DNA from: Branchinecta lynchi
Lineage: Eukaryota; Arthropoda; Branchiopoda; Anostraca; Branchinectidae
DNA length: 64,000 bases
Direction of reading: 5' to 3'
NCBI GenBank assembly: GCA_023053575.1
Contig: JAKZAP010000006.1
Coordinates: forward strand, 19,787,280-19,851,279
Shown here: positions 12,201 to 24,200 of the stretch, one piece after another
Layout of the letters: the number at the start of each line of letters is the position of its first letter
Numbering within the stretch: position 1 is the first letter of the stretch
Position numbers and translations under genes: made by a program
The notes under the pieces: generated by a model
Databases searched by the model: none
What the model was told of the DNA's origin: nothing
The model's input: only the letters and a program-made list of their open reading frames with translations

Positions 12201-15200
12201 AGGAAAACACGAAAGAGAATAACTTACAAAATACACAGTATAACTTTTACCATACAACTAAACCAAGAGGGTTTTCCAGTCGTGATCAATATTTTGGATA
12301 TAAGTTTCTATTTGTGTGTCCACTGCTGTTAGTGGATCACCGGATTTGTTTTTTGTCTGATGTGGTGAAAAGTCTCCAGAAAGGTGCAGTATACAGGATG
12401 TGAGGTACGGCGACTTGAAAACATAGCTTAGTCGATACCAGAGATCCGTATGCACCTGCAATTCTTTTACGTATATGCTTTATAAGTAGTGCACGGGTTT
12501 CTTTGATGGATTTTCCAACAGGTAAAAAGTACAACTTGGGATTTATCTGCATTGAAATGCATTCCAACGTGCCCATATTCTGTGCTAAGGATATCGAAAT
12601 TTTCCTCCAAACCAGTAACGGTACGGCTGGGGTTAAGAATATCATCAGCATATCCTATCAGGCTAACATCAATACCCCGAACAATACATGCAGGTTTAAT
12701 TATACTTTGCGGTTCAGTTATTGCATTGTTAAACAACTCAGGTGAAACAATGGACCCCTGTCTTACTCCCTTTTTGACCGGCACTGTCAGATTTACATCC
12801 GGAGAACCAGGAACTTGGATCGCGACAACTAAATTTTCATACAGGTCTCTGTAAACTCGGATTATCGACGGATAAACGCCACGCTTAAAAGCTTCGTGAA
12901 CAAGGGAATCGAAAGCTCTGCTTACATCGTGACTAGCAAGCACCAGAGCTTCTTTTTGGGAATCAGCCTCAATGAGAACAGAACATAATGCACTAAGGGC
13001 ATGGGCACATCCAAGTCATTTCTGGAATCCAAATTGATACGGCGGAACACTTCGAGCTAATCTCGTAAAGCGTGACTAGCTCGAGGAGTTTACATAAAAC
13101 ATTTGACATGGTTATTGGCCGGTATGAACTACATGAACCCGCTGGTTTCCCTTTTTTCAAAATTGCGTAAAGCTTTCCTACGGCAAAACCACTGGGTGTC
13201 ACTCCTGATTCAATTATCATCTGATACATCAGGCAAATGTAATCGACAAGTACATCACTAGCAAACTTTTTGGATTGGATTCACGCGGGCAGGATCAAGG
13301 ATGATCAGTTAGACCAGGTTAGAAAGCTACTTAATAGTAAGTATAGGAGTGCTTCCAGGTGGTGTAAAAAACACGTGGAAAAGCTGAAAGCGTCTGCGTT
13401 AGCAGCTTCCCTCGGGGGCTGTAAGTTTAAGCAGTTCTGGAGTACTGTTAGTAGGCACGGTAGATCAACTGTCCCTAAGGTGGCGGATGCTGTTGGTGGC
13501 GTAGTTGTCTCAGTTGCTGTTGCTGACCTTTGGGCAAATCATTATTCAGAGATTTTTTCGTCGGTTCCCTCTAATGTGGGTAGTGTAGAGGATCGTGCCC
13601 GGCTGTGTGCGACTCTTGTTTCTAGTGAGCAGCTGATAGCACACGAGGCTGTTGCCAGGGTGCTTTCTGGGCTTACTGGGGGCAGAGCGGGTGGTCTTGA
13701 CGGGATAACTGCTAACCATCTGAAGCATGCTGGGTCGACGTTTACTTGTATGTTAACATGTCTCTTTAATGGGTTTTTGGCGCATGGTTTCGTGCCCGAA
13801 GAGTTGACAGAAGTGTACATATCCCCTATCCCTAAATCTTCGGTGTTGGATGTTAGTAGCCTCGGTAGTTACAGGCCCATTGCTTTGGCCGCTGTTGTAT
13901 CGAAAGTGTTTGAAAAGTGCCTTATAGGTATTATTGAACCTCAGGTTCGAGCTTCTCATTACCAGTTTGGGTTCAGGGCGAGGTCGTCTACCGAGTTTTG
14001 TATATTTTTTGTAAAGTCGGTGATCCACTATTTTTGGCTTTTTTCGTCTCCGGTTTTTTTATGTTTTATTGATGCGAAGGCTGCATTTGACCGGGTAAAT
14101 CACGAAAAACTGCTGGGATGCCTTCTTGATCGCGGTGTAGATCCCCGAATCGTGCTTACCCTGTCTTGTTGGTTTCAGAATCAACGATTTTGTATTAAAT
14201 GGGGCGGGGTGCTTAGTAGACGGTTCCCGGTACTGAATGGTGTCAGGCAAGGTGGTGTACTGTCTCCTCTTTTGTATAATTTATACGTAGATGAGCTTAA
14301 TGTGACGTTAGCAACTGCTGGTGTTGGGTGCTTTATTCAAGGGATGTGCTTTAACAATTGCAGCTATGCCGATGACCTGGCTGTCCTGACTCCGTCTGTG
14401 TCTGCACTCAACAAACTACTGGGTTTGTGTGATAGCTTTGCGAGTCGCCATGACATTGTTTTCAATACTAAGAAAACATTATGCATGGCTTTCATTCCCC
14501 CTGGTATGAGACTCCTAGTAATTCCACCAGTGTTTCTCTCAGGGGTTCAACTTGAGTTTGTGTCATCCTTCAAGTACTTGGGGTTCACTTTTACCCCCAA
14601 GCTGGATGATGAACTCCATGTTAATGCATTGGCCAGATCACTCTGTGCTCGCGCCAACCTCCTGATCAGGAAATTTGCGAAGTGTGACGGAGTGGTGAAA
14701 TCTTTCCTGTTCCGGGCTTATTGCACACAACTTTATGGTATTTCTCTTGTGACTAATATCACGGTCAGACGCGGTAATTCTTTCCGTGTTCTGTACAATA
14801 ACTCCCTCCGGTGGTTGCACGGTTTTCCTTGGAATTGTAGTGCCTCGGCAATGTTTGTTGGTGAAGGTCTCCCATCTTTCTCTGAAGTCCGTAGATCAGC
14901 TTGTTTTTCGCTCCAGAATAGAATTCTGGAGTCCCAGAACCCTCTGTTGGCTGTTCTCTCTGGGCCGCACATGCGGCTATCTCTTCCCGTTTGGCTGAAA
15001 TGGGGGGAGCTGTTATATTGTGGGTTTGACCCAACTTAGTGTGTAAAGCGTAAGTTTTTGAAGTGTTTTTTGTTTTGTATAATGGCCCTAGTTGGCCGGT
15101 ATTAGATCCAAATAAATAAATAACCTTCAGCGGTGCAGCACAGATACCATCGATACCTCTTGAGTATTTTTTCTTTAACTTGCGTAGAGACTTTTCGACC

Positions 15201-18200
15201 ATACTACGCTTCACTGAATATGACAGACTGATCCCAAGCGGATCAACTAAGCAACTAAGATATTCTTTCCAACTCTGTTCTTTTTTCTTCAGGTATGTCA
15301 GCTCCTATGGCTGGTATAGTTCCCATATTTGCGCTCAGCTTCGCTGCCAATGACCTCGGAAAGAAACTTCAAACCAAGTCGAAGGACGAAAAACTGACCC
15401 TTATGCAGCTATTTAACGCTGGTGCATTTTCTGGTCTTTTTACAACAATGGTTATGGCACCTGGAGAACGCATCAAGTGCTTGTTACAGGTAGGTTTTAC
15501 AGTTTCTATTGTGTAGCAATTAGTAAGCCAAGGCTTTGAACTTCCGGTAATGAATATCGACGACCTTAATTCTAATCCTCGGCGAGTTGCTTGGATATTT
15601 GATGGAACCAGTGAATTCGGTGAATGGTAATCTTGTAAAGGTTAAGTTTGAAGTTTCTATAGAAAGCCCCGAAAACGTCGACATCTTTTCAATTCAATTT
15701 CAATTTCTTTTATTTAACGGTTTTTGAAAACCATAAAAAACAAAACAAAAATAAAACACTCGAAACGAACAGTACACTAAACTAAATCAGTCAGGTCGAA
15801 TGGGCTCCAGGTGGAACCTAGGTCACACGCAGAGACCGCTCCCATTCCAGCCACACAGGCAGAGACGACCTCGAAAGAAAGCGGGGCAGATGCAGCCCGC
15901 ACAAGTGGATTAGACGACCTGAGAATCCTGTTCTGCAAAGAAAAAATGTTTCTCCTCCTTAGTTCAGGAAAAGAAGGAAGTCCCGCCACCACAAACATAC
16001 CAGAAGCACTGCAGTGTCTAGGCAGACGATGCAGCCACCTGAAAGCATTGTAATACAGAACCCGAAAAGACCTGTCAGTTTCCCCAGAGATGCTGGTCAC
16101 AAGGGCCAGGCAGTAAATTGGAGTGCAGTAGGCCCTGAAAAGAAAAGATTTTATGTCCTCTTCACATGAAGAGAATTTTCTAATCAGTATATTTGCACGG
16201 ACACACAGCGACCTCGAAACGGCTGTTACGTGCTCCTCGTCAGTCAGTTTAGACGTCAGGTGGAACCCGAGGTATTTAATTGCCGTCACAAACTCGAGAC
16301 TGACACCATTGAGTATGGCGTCCGGGATGCGTTTTATCAATCAAATCAATCAATCAAATCGTTTATTGATAAACCAACTTCGTAGCTTTCTTCGTTAGAA
16401 GATGCTAAATCGGGCTCCTTTCGGAAGAAACGCCATACACTTCGTCTTCGTGGTATTGAACACAATATCGTGTTCAGCGGCAAACCTTTCACAAACAAGC
16501 AGCAAGCTATTCAGCGCAGCTACAGTTGGGGCCAAAAGAACTAAATCGTCAGCATAGCTGATATTGTTAAAACACTGACCATTCATGTAGCAACCAATAC
16601 CTGTTTCAGACAGCTCCTTATTCAGCTCGTCAACATACTGTTAAATATTGTTATATATTGTTATAACATACTGTTAAATACTGTTATATATTGTTAAAAC
16701 ACTGACCATTCATGTAGCAACCAATACCTGTTTCAGACAGCTCCTTATTCAGCTCGTCAACATACAAGTTATAAAGGAGTGGAGAACGAACACCACCCTG
16801 GCGCACTCCATTGCCCACTGGGAAATGTGAGCTATAGCATCCACTCCATCTAACCCGAAACTTCTGTACAGTAAACCACGATCCAAGAACCCGAATGATT
16901 CTCGGGTCAACCCCTTTTAGTCGCAGCTTGTCAAGAAGTTTCGCGTGATTAACACGATCAAACGCAGCCTTAGCATCCAAAAAACACGCAAATGGGTGTT
17001 GAAAATAACCAGTAGAACTGGATCACACACTTCAGTAAATAAATACACAGGTCAGTACTCAGGCCAGCTTTGAATCCAAACTGGGAATGTGAAGATCTTA
17101 TCGTAGGTTCAATCGACTCATAATGGCATTTTTCAAAAACTTTCGAAACTACCGCAGCTAGAGCAATCGGCCTGTAATTGCTAATTGACGTTTGGTCACC
17201 TGATTGGGATTTAGGAATAGGGACCAGGCAAACTTTTACCCTCGTCCCCAAAGACGCATTGCACTTCCGGCCGATGACACCGAAACTGGGTACCGATTAC
17301 CCCATACAGCCAAACAAGCACAGAGATGAGTGTGTTCAATCTTCCAGTACGAACTTCGCTTAACTTTTACTTTCTTATCCGCAGGTCCAGCAGGGTGGTA
17401 CTGAACCAGCTAAATACAAAGGATCTTTAGACTGCGTCAAACAGTTATATAAAGAAGGCGGTATGAGGAGTATCTACAGGGGAACACTAGCTACGTTGAT
17501 CAGAGGTTAGTAAAATACCATCCTCAGGCACATTGACTGGTTGACTTCAGGTAGATTGGCCGGCTAGCTTCCTGTCTAAGGTTATACGAGATACGACGAC
17601 CTTGGATGAAGATTCTTTTGGATGAAGACTCTTCTGGTCCGAGTAGGCTAGGCATCTCAGAGATATGTTGAGCAAGTGCTGCTTCGCCGCATGACTGAAA
17701 GGACGTATGCTCTGTAGTCGCTCATCTTGCGCGGTTATCCTGCAGCATATTTTTGGTATCACCTACATGTCGTCTGGAGTAGCAGTTCCTACAGAGCGTA
17801 GTTAGCTATTGTTCACACACAGTTGTCGCCCACTCTTTGAGAGGATTCGTCTTCTACTACCTCTTACATACTTTTATCAGCGAGCGAGTGAGGATTCAGA
17901 TTCTATGTTTTCTATGCACTCCTCGGGTTGCCCGAGCTTCTAACAGATAGCCATATTCAAGCACAGGAGACCTGTGCTAAGCCGCACTCTAAACAAACTT
18001 AGCATTGCTTGTTCGCATAAGCTAGAATATGCCGAGTCTTGATTGGAAACTGGATAGATAGACCGGGATTCAGCCCTGCAAGTATTTCGGCCCATTATTG
18101 TGTTTTATTCCAAAAGATGTATTATAAAAAACAAAATAGCAGTAAGGCAAAGTCGTATACAAATTCTATTCAGATTAGCCACGTTTTATTCCAGGACTTT

Positions 18201-21200
18201 CTTCTGTTTTTCGTACAGTCGCGCCTTTTCCATTAGGAGCTTCAGTGATTTTTTAGAAAGCTTTGACGTGTATTCTGTATCTTGTAGAAGTTCCGAATAA
18301 TTATGTTTCTTTTCAGGTTTGCTGGGTATTGGGGGCGATACTTTTGGTCGCATCTCTTTGACTAGGACTTCTGAAGTGTAAGCTGAAATGTCGTTAGAGA
18401 TCTCATTGTTGGTCCTTCCAATATCTTCTGTCTGTCGATTTCGTAGACGCTGATCTTCCTTCTTATCCTCGACGAAGACAGGGATCTCATTGTCCATGAA
18501 TTCGTCTTCAGTTTCGGTTGTTGCTTCAGCTTCACTCAAGCCCGTATCACCGTGTACAAGTGTGGGATCGGAAATATTGTGTATGAACGAATCTATCAGT
18601 TGTTCGGCGTCTTTTGCTAGGTACTTGCTCTGGCTCGCATCATCTGTTCTCTGATTTTCTGCGTCGTATGACCTCTGAAGTGCTTCAACTATCTCATCAA
18701 TGCGCTCCTCCAGTGCGACTTGGAGATCCTCTTTGTGAATGGTTTCGTTTTCGAGTTCGAACTGGGTCGTCTTCCGGCTCATGGTTAGTTTGCTTTTCAT
18801 CAGTGAAAGCGAGTTTTCTTTTAAGTTGGAAAACGGGTGCTGACCTAGAAGAGATAGCCATTAGGACTTCGAACTGTTTGAAGGCTGTAGCAATTGTGTG
18901 CTAAGAAACAGTTCCGGTTCTGATGGGACAAAAGATTTAGCCAGTCTTTTCTTTAAAAATGCTTCAGATTGGGTAAGAGAAGGTTACTATGACATTAAAA
19001 GTGTTATCGCGTCCTTATCTTTATTCTCGTCATTTAATACAACTGCAGAATAATTTTTATCAAAGATAAAAGTAATCGAAACATGTAGTGTAAATTGGCC
19101 AACGTAAGAGCGTCGGGTGCTATTACGGTGTAATTTGTCCAGGAACCGAATCACCGACTAGTCTGTTCAGAAAACTTGTTGAAGACGTGGCAAGTCGTTC
19201 TTCTTTGACGAACGACTCTCCGAGCCGCTCGTGTGAATCGCCCATAAGACCTTACTAATCTATTCTAAAATACAGATGCCTACCTGCGTTGTTGTTCAGG
19301 AACGTCTCATAATCCCTTGGTCGATACGATTCATCGTCTTCAATAAGCTCGCCGCCGTCGGGATCGTCCTCTGTCTCCTGGTCAGTATCAGCTTCTTCTT
19401 CGTCGATGTCTTCCGTGTGGGCCGTTGCGTATTTTTCGAAATTCCGCGCCAGTTGCTTGAGGTTTATATGATTGAAGTTGACAGTCTTCATTGGCGAGGC
19501 ATCCCTGTAACGATGGTCGCACCTGAGCTCTTTCCTCAGAACGTCAAAGACACTCCAGAGCTCAAACTTAAGGGGGGTCTTGCACCGAGGAGCCACGACG
19601 CGATCGTATTCGTACTTGAGAATGTGAGTGCTGTGGCAGAGTGAAGGTTTGTCGAAGGCCTTGTCGCATACGATGGGGTGTTTTGATGATTTCACCTTGT
19701 TTACCATAGAGGGGTTAAGGTGTCGCAGGTCACAGGTGCAATGCCAGGGATTCTCGTCAAGCCGGACCAGCTTGGCGTGTAGATTGCTAAAAATGTTATC
19801 AGGTAGCTCTTGAAGACTGTTACCATTTAGCCATAATTCTTTGAGTGACTGAAGAGAGTCGAAAACGCCCGGTGGTATTTCCTCAAGCTCGTTGAACGAC
19901 AAATCAAGAACTTGTAGGCCGAATAAACTTTGGAAAGAGTCTACAGAAATCTGTCGGATCTGGCAGTTGCTGAGATCCAGTTTGCGAAGCTTAGGATGGT
20001 GTGCGAATGCGTCGAATGAAATCTCATGGACTTGCCCTTTGAGAACCAGTTCGCTTAAAGTTTTGGTTCCACGAAGGATTTCACTGTCTAAGTGCTGCAT
20101 GCGCAGTCCGTGCACGGTCAAGTGGTGGAGATGCTGGAGTCCCTTGAACGCACCGGCCAGAATCTCAACTGTGATGTCAGGATTTCGCGGATCTCCTAGG
20201 TATATGCGCCTGGTTGCGTTCATAACCTCGAATGTGCTTGGATAGACTCGAAGGGAATTGCCTCGTAAGTTCAGCATCTGCAAACTTGGCATCGGTGCAA
20301 ATGATGTTTCGGAGACATGGGTGATGTTGTTGTAAGATAAGTCGAGATGTTGAAGCTCGAAAAGTCCAGCAAACGCTTCGCTGTTGAGCTCCATGAGGTC
20401 ATTTTCTGCCAGGACAAGAGTTTCGATGTTGGTGGACTTTGCAAAAAGTAGATTTGGAAGGATCTTTACATTGCAGTTCTTGATCGACAGATGGCGGAGG
20501 TTGTCCAAACCAGAGAGAGTGTTCTTGCTAAGTGGAGGAATGCGGCAACTTTTCAGTCTCAGCGTTCTAAGGTTCTTCAAGAAGTAAAAAGACTCCAGAC
20601 TATTTTGGCTTTCTTTCTCCACCTTATAAACCTCATAAGGTACGATTTTGGTTGATTCCTCCTCGCCTGGAAGGAACACTAGTTCATGAACAATAGTCAT
20701 CGCTCCTCCCTCCTCCACGAAGACCTTCTTGTTCGGCATGTCTTCGTCAACGAAGAAAAATGAGTCATCATCCATTGTCTCCCTCTTTTTTTTGTTCTTC
20801 TTTTTCTTCCTGGAGGCGGATTTTAGCAAGTCTACGTCGTCGGGCGCTGCTTCAAACTCGACGTACTCCAGTTCAACTATCTCCACCGCTTGAAGAGTTG
20901 AGAACGCATCCCATTCGAAGAGAATTGTGGGACGTTCGTCTTCTGGCCCGACGTGGACGGTGCCAGGTTGTCGTTCCTTGTGAAGGCCGCCTCCTTGAAT
21001 GGAAAGACTTCTGATGTTCTCAACGTGAGAAAAGTGCTCTTTTCCTAGCGTGATATTCGGAGAATCGTGGGACTGCATGAGCGTGAGCACCTAGAAAGAG
21101 GACGTCAATAATATTGTTTGTACTACTGTATGGCTTAGTGTAGTAGCTTTGCTGGAGGATCAGTAAGTACACCGGAAGACAGATAGAGCCAGTCATAGGT

Positions 21201-24200
21201 GAGAGCGTTTTGTTGGACGCAACTGCGTCGAATTATGGGATCTCGTAAGTAATAGGTCATCGATAATTTGGCTTTAATGGTTAAAGTTAACTTCAGAAAT
21301 GTCATCTTGTTATTGTTTTTTGTCTAAAACTCACTCCGTAATGGTCAGGTCGTGACTAATCAAGGAGAATGTTCTTATTTTGGTTCAAGTGTACTCGGTC
21401 ACCTTCTCGTTCTGGAGCACTCTCTGTGTGGGATTAATCATGAAATTTTACGTTACAGACCGCGGGTACTATCCTAAGCTAGGTGCAATCTTCGTTTTCT
21501 TTTTAGTATTCTCGCACGACCCCAAATCTGTAAAATTCATATTTCGAGGGTTTAGTCAAGGCAGGGTACAAGAGACCTATCCCGACGAAAACGGATGTTT
21601 CTACACCGTGATCAGATAATTAAAATATGTTAACATTGTGAGGCATGGTGTTTTTAACTTCGAGAATCGTCATTTGGTAATTTTCCAAGTCTGTAAGTTG
21701 TTGAGAACATTATTTTGACTCTTTCTTAATTGTATAAGTACAGTTTTGCAGAAAATTTTAATTAGAAATGAGATCTTGAAGGATTCAAACTCTTACCACA
21801 AAATTGGAGTATCGCATTATTGGTCGACTTTGATTCGAAGTTTTTGTTTTTTGGGATCCCAAAACGCAAGGGATTTGATATCTATGATTTCGTAAAAGTT
21901 GTTCGTCTGTCCGTCTGTTGGAACGATAACTCCCGAAGAGGCTGAGATATTTTGTTCAAACTTGGCATGAGGACTCCTTGGGTCGAAGTACAGGTCAAGT
22001 TCGAAGATAGTCTCTGTAGCCTCATATTTAGGGGTGGGGTGGGGGGGTTCAAATTAAGGGCCAAAAAAATATTTTTTTTCTAAAGCTAATCAGATAGTCC
22101 ATTTAGGAGTAAGGAGACATGCTGAGTCCGAATATGAAAACTATTTTCTTGCGCGGGATCCGGCAAAAAACGGAAAATCTGTTAAAAGTAAAAGTCTATT
22201 CTGACGATGATTGGAGATTAGATTTAGGGTTAAAGAGACGTGCTGAATCCGAATATGAAATTTATTTTCTCGCCGGACAAGTAGCTCACCCGGAATTGGG
22301 CAAAACCGGAAAGTTTGTGAAAGTAAAAGCTTAATCGGAAGTTGTTTAGACGTTTGATGTGAGGGTAAAGAGTCATGTTGAATCCGAATATGAAAATTCT
22401 TACCGGACAATTAGTTCGCCCGGATTCCGGCCTCAACGTGAAATTTAGCATGAAGTTTTAAAACCCAATGATATAGTCGATATAGAGTGAGCAGCTTTCG
22501 AACATACTGAAGATCGATTAGAGATTCGGTATCGGGCTAGGAGACATACTGAATCCAGTTTTTAACTTCATTTCCTACAAGGATAAGCTGGCAAAATAAG
22601 CCAAACCCGGAAATTTGGATCGAAAGGTTCGCCTCTCAGTGTCACTAGGTCTTCTGCTCAGCATGCAGTTGGCCGGGAGTAGGCCTACTGCTAGATCAAG
22701 TAGTCCTGCAGATATTCAATAGTTTGGATTCCATTGAAACCTTTGGTCTTGTTTATGGTTTTAATACCTCCATTCCTATTAAAGGAGTTATATCATAAGC
22801 ATTCTAGCACTTGCAACGTCTTGACCCCCCCCCCCCCCCCTCCCACCCAAGACCCAAGATGAAGCCACGACTCGACCCGACCGCTGGGTCATCTAGCGGT
22901 GCCGGTCGGAAGCGCCCGACATGGGGAGGATAGAACCATAGTTTGACTTTGGATCTAATAAAATGTTTTTATTGTAGCAGGCATATGGAAAATGTGTAGA
23001 AAATTAAACTAATTATTTGCATTATCGATTTCTTTAAGTATTTTGTTTTCTGATTTTTCTTGTTAATTCCCGTAAGTCCAAAGAATTAAGGATGTAAACT
23101 AGAACACAATAAACAAACGCCGTAAATTATACTAAATTCGTTATAGTGATTTCGTGGAGATTCTGCAAATGAGCTAAATAGTATTCAGCTTCCGAGACCA
23201 AAAAATGTCAAACTGGCCGATGATTTCTTCTCCGACATATCTAAACGTCCACATTGTGATATACTTAGTTGTTGTAATCCGCTTACACGCCACTCGATCT
23301 TCTCGAAGGTTTTAGTAATCTATTGACCAGCTTCAGGAGATCAGTGAGTAGTTAATTAGCAATGGTGGATTGGTGTTCAGGAGTGAGTTGTGTTCAAGTA
23401 ATTTGTGGATAACGTTGGCTACCGTGAGGATTTTTGAGAAAACAAAGGTAACAGTGTGTTCGTAAAAATCCGACCCACCGAAAAAGGATGGTGTCTCCAA
23501 CCTTCTTGGCCCACATGAATCAAAGACTTTAAACTTGGCTCCAGAATTGTGACTACACAACCAAGAAAGGGTTGGAATAACGGTTTTAACAAATAAGTTA
23601 CTCAACGCCGACAATTCAGTCTTGAAGTCCAAAATCTTGTACCTCGCCATGTTAAATTATTTCTTTCGTCTCATTCGATATGCTGTAATATCTCTTTGGA
23701 TGAACGAGCGAATCCATGTATTTAGGTGTGTTTTAATTAAAGGATAAAGTTCTGACCTGTGTATCCACGGGAAGTGAAGCAAGCATTACTCTCAGCTGTG
23801 TCCTGGAGCTGATAATGCAGGCGACCGCCTTCACCTGTAGTCCCTTTTCTGGTTCCTTTGGCTCGTTTGCCGGCAGCCCCTGAAAATATTAGTTGGTGTA
23901 TGTCCGCCCGAGCTGTTTTGGTCGTTTCAGCGTGAAGAAGAAAAGGGTAATCTTAGGACAGTTGCCCCTAGTCTCATTCGTGAGAGTCGATAAAATCTTA
24001 CTCGAAGCCCTTCATCCTCAGAGAATGTACATAGGGGTGACGTACGTCGTCTTATTCACGGGCCACATTCAGTCGCATCTGTACGTAATTTGGTTCGCTA
24101 ATTTGGTTATTACCCACTCTTACGTTTCATCCTGGTCACACCTGGAACGAAGAAATTCAAGACAAATTACCACCATCATCACTCAAAGGTAAACAAAACT

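Noticed and set aside
21380..21619. 79-codon ORF upstream of the LRR last exon
   Set aside because: No family resemblance and lies antisense in an intron.
23333..23650. 105-codon ORF on the - strand
   Set aside because: In the LRR gene's last intron, no recognisable domain, no splice logic; could be a transposon relic but not supportable as a gene.
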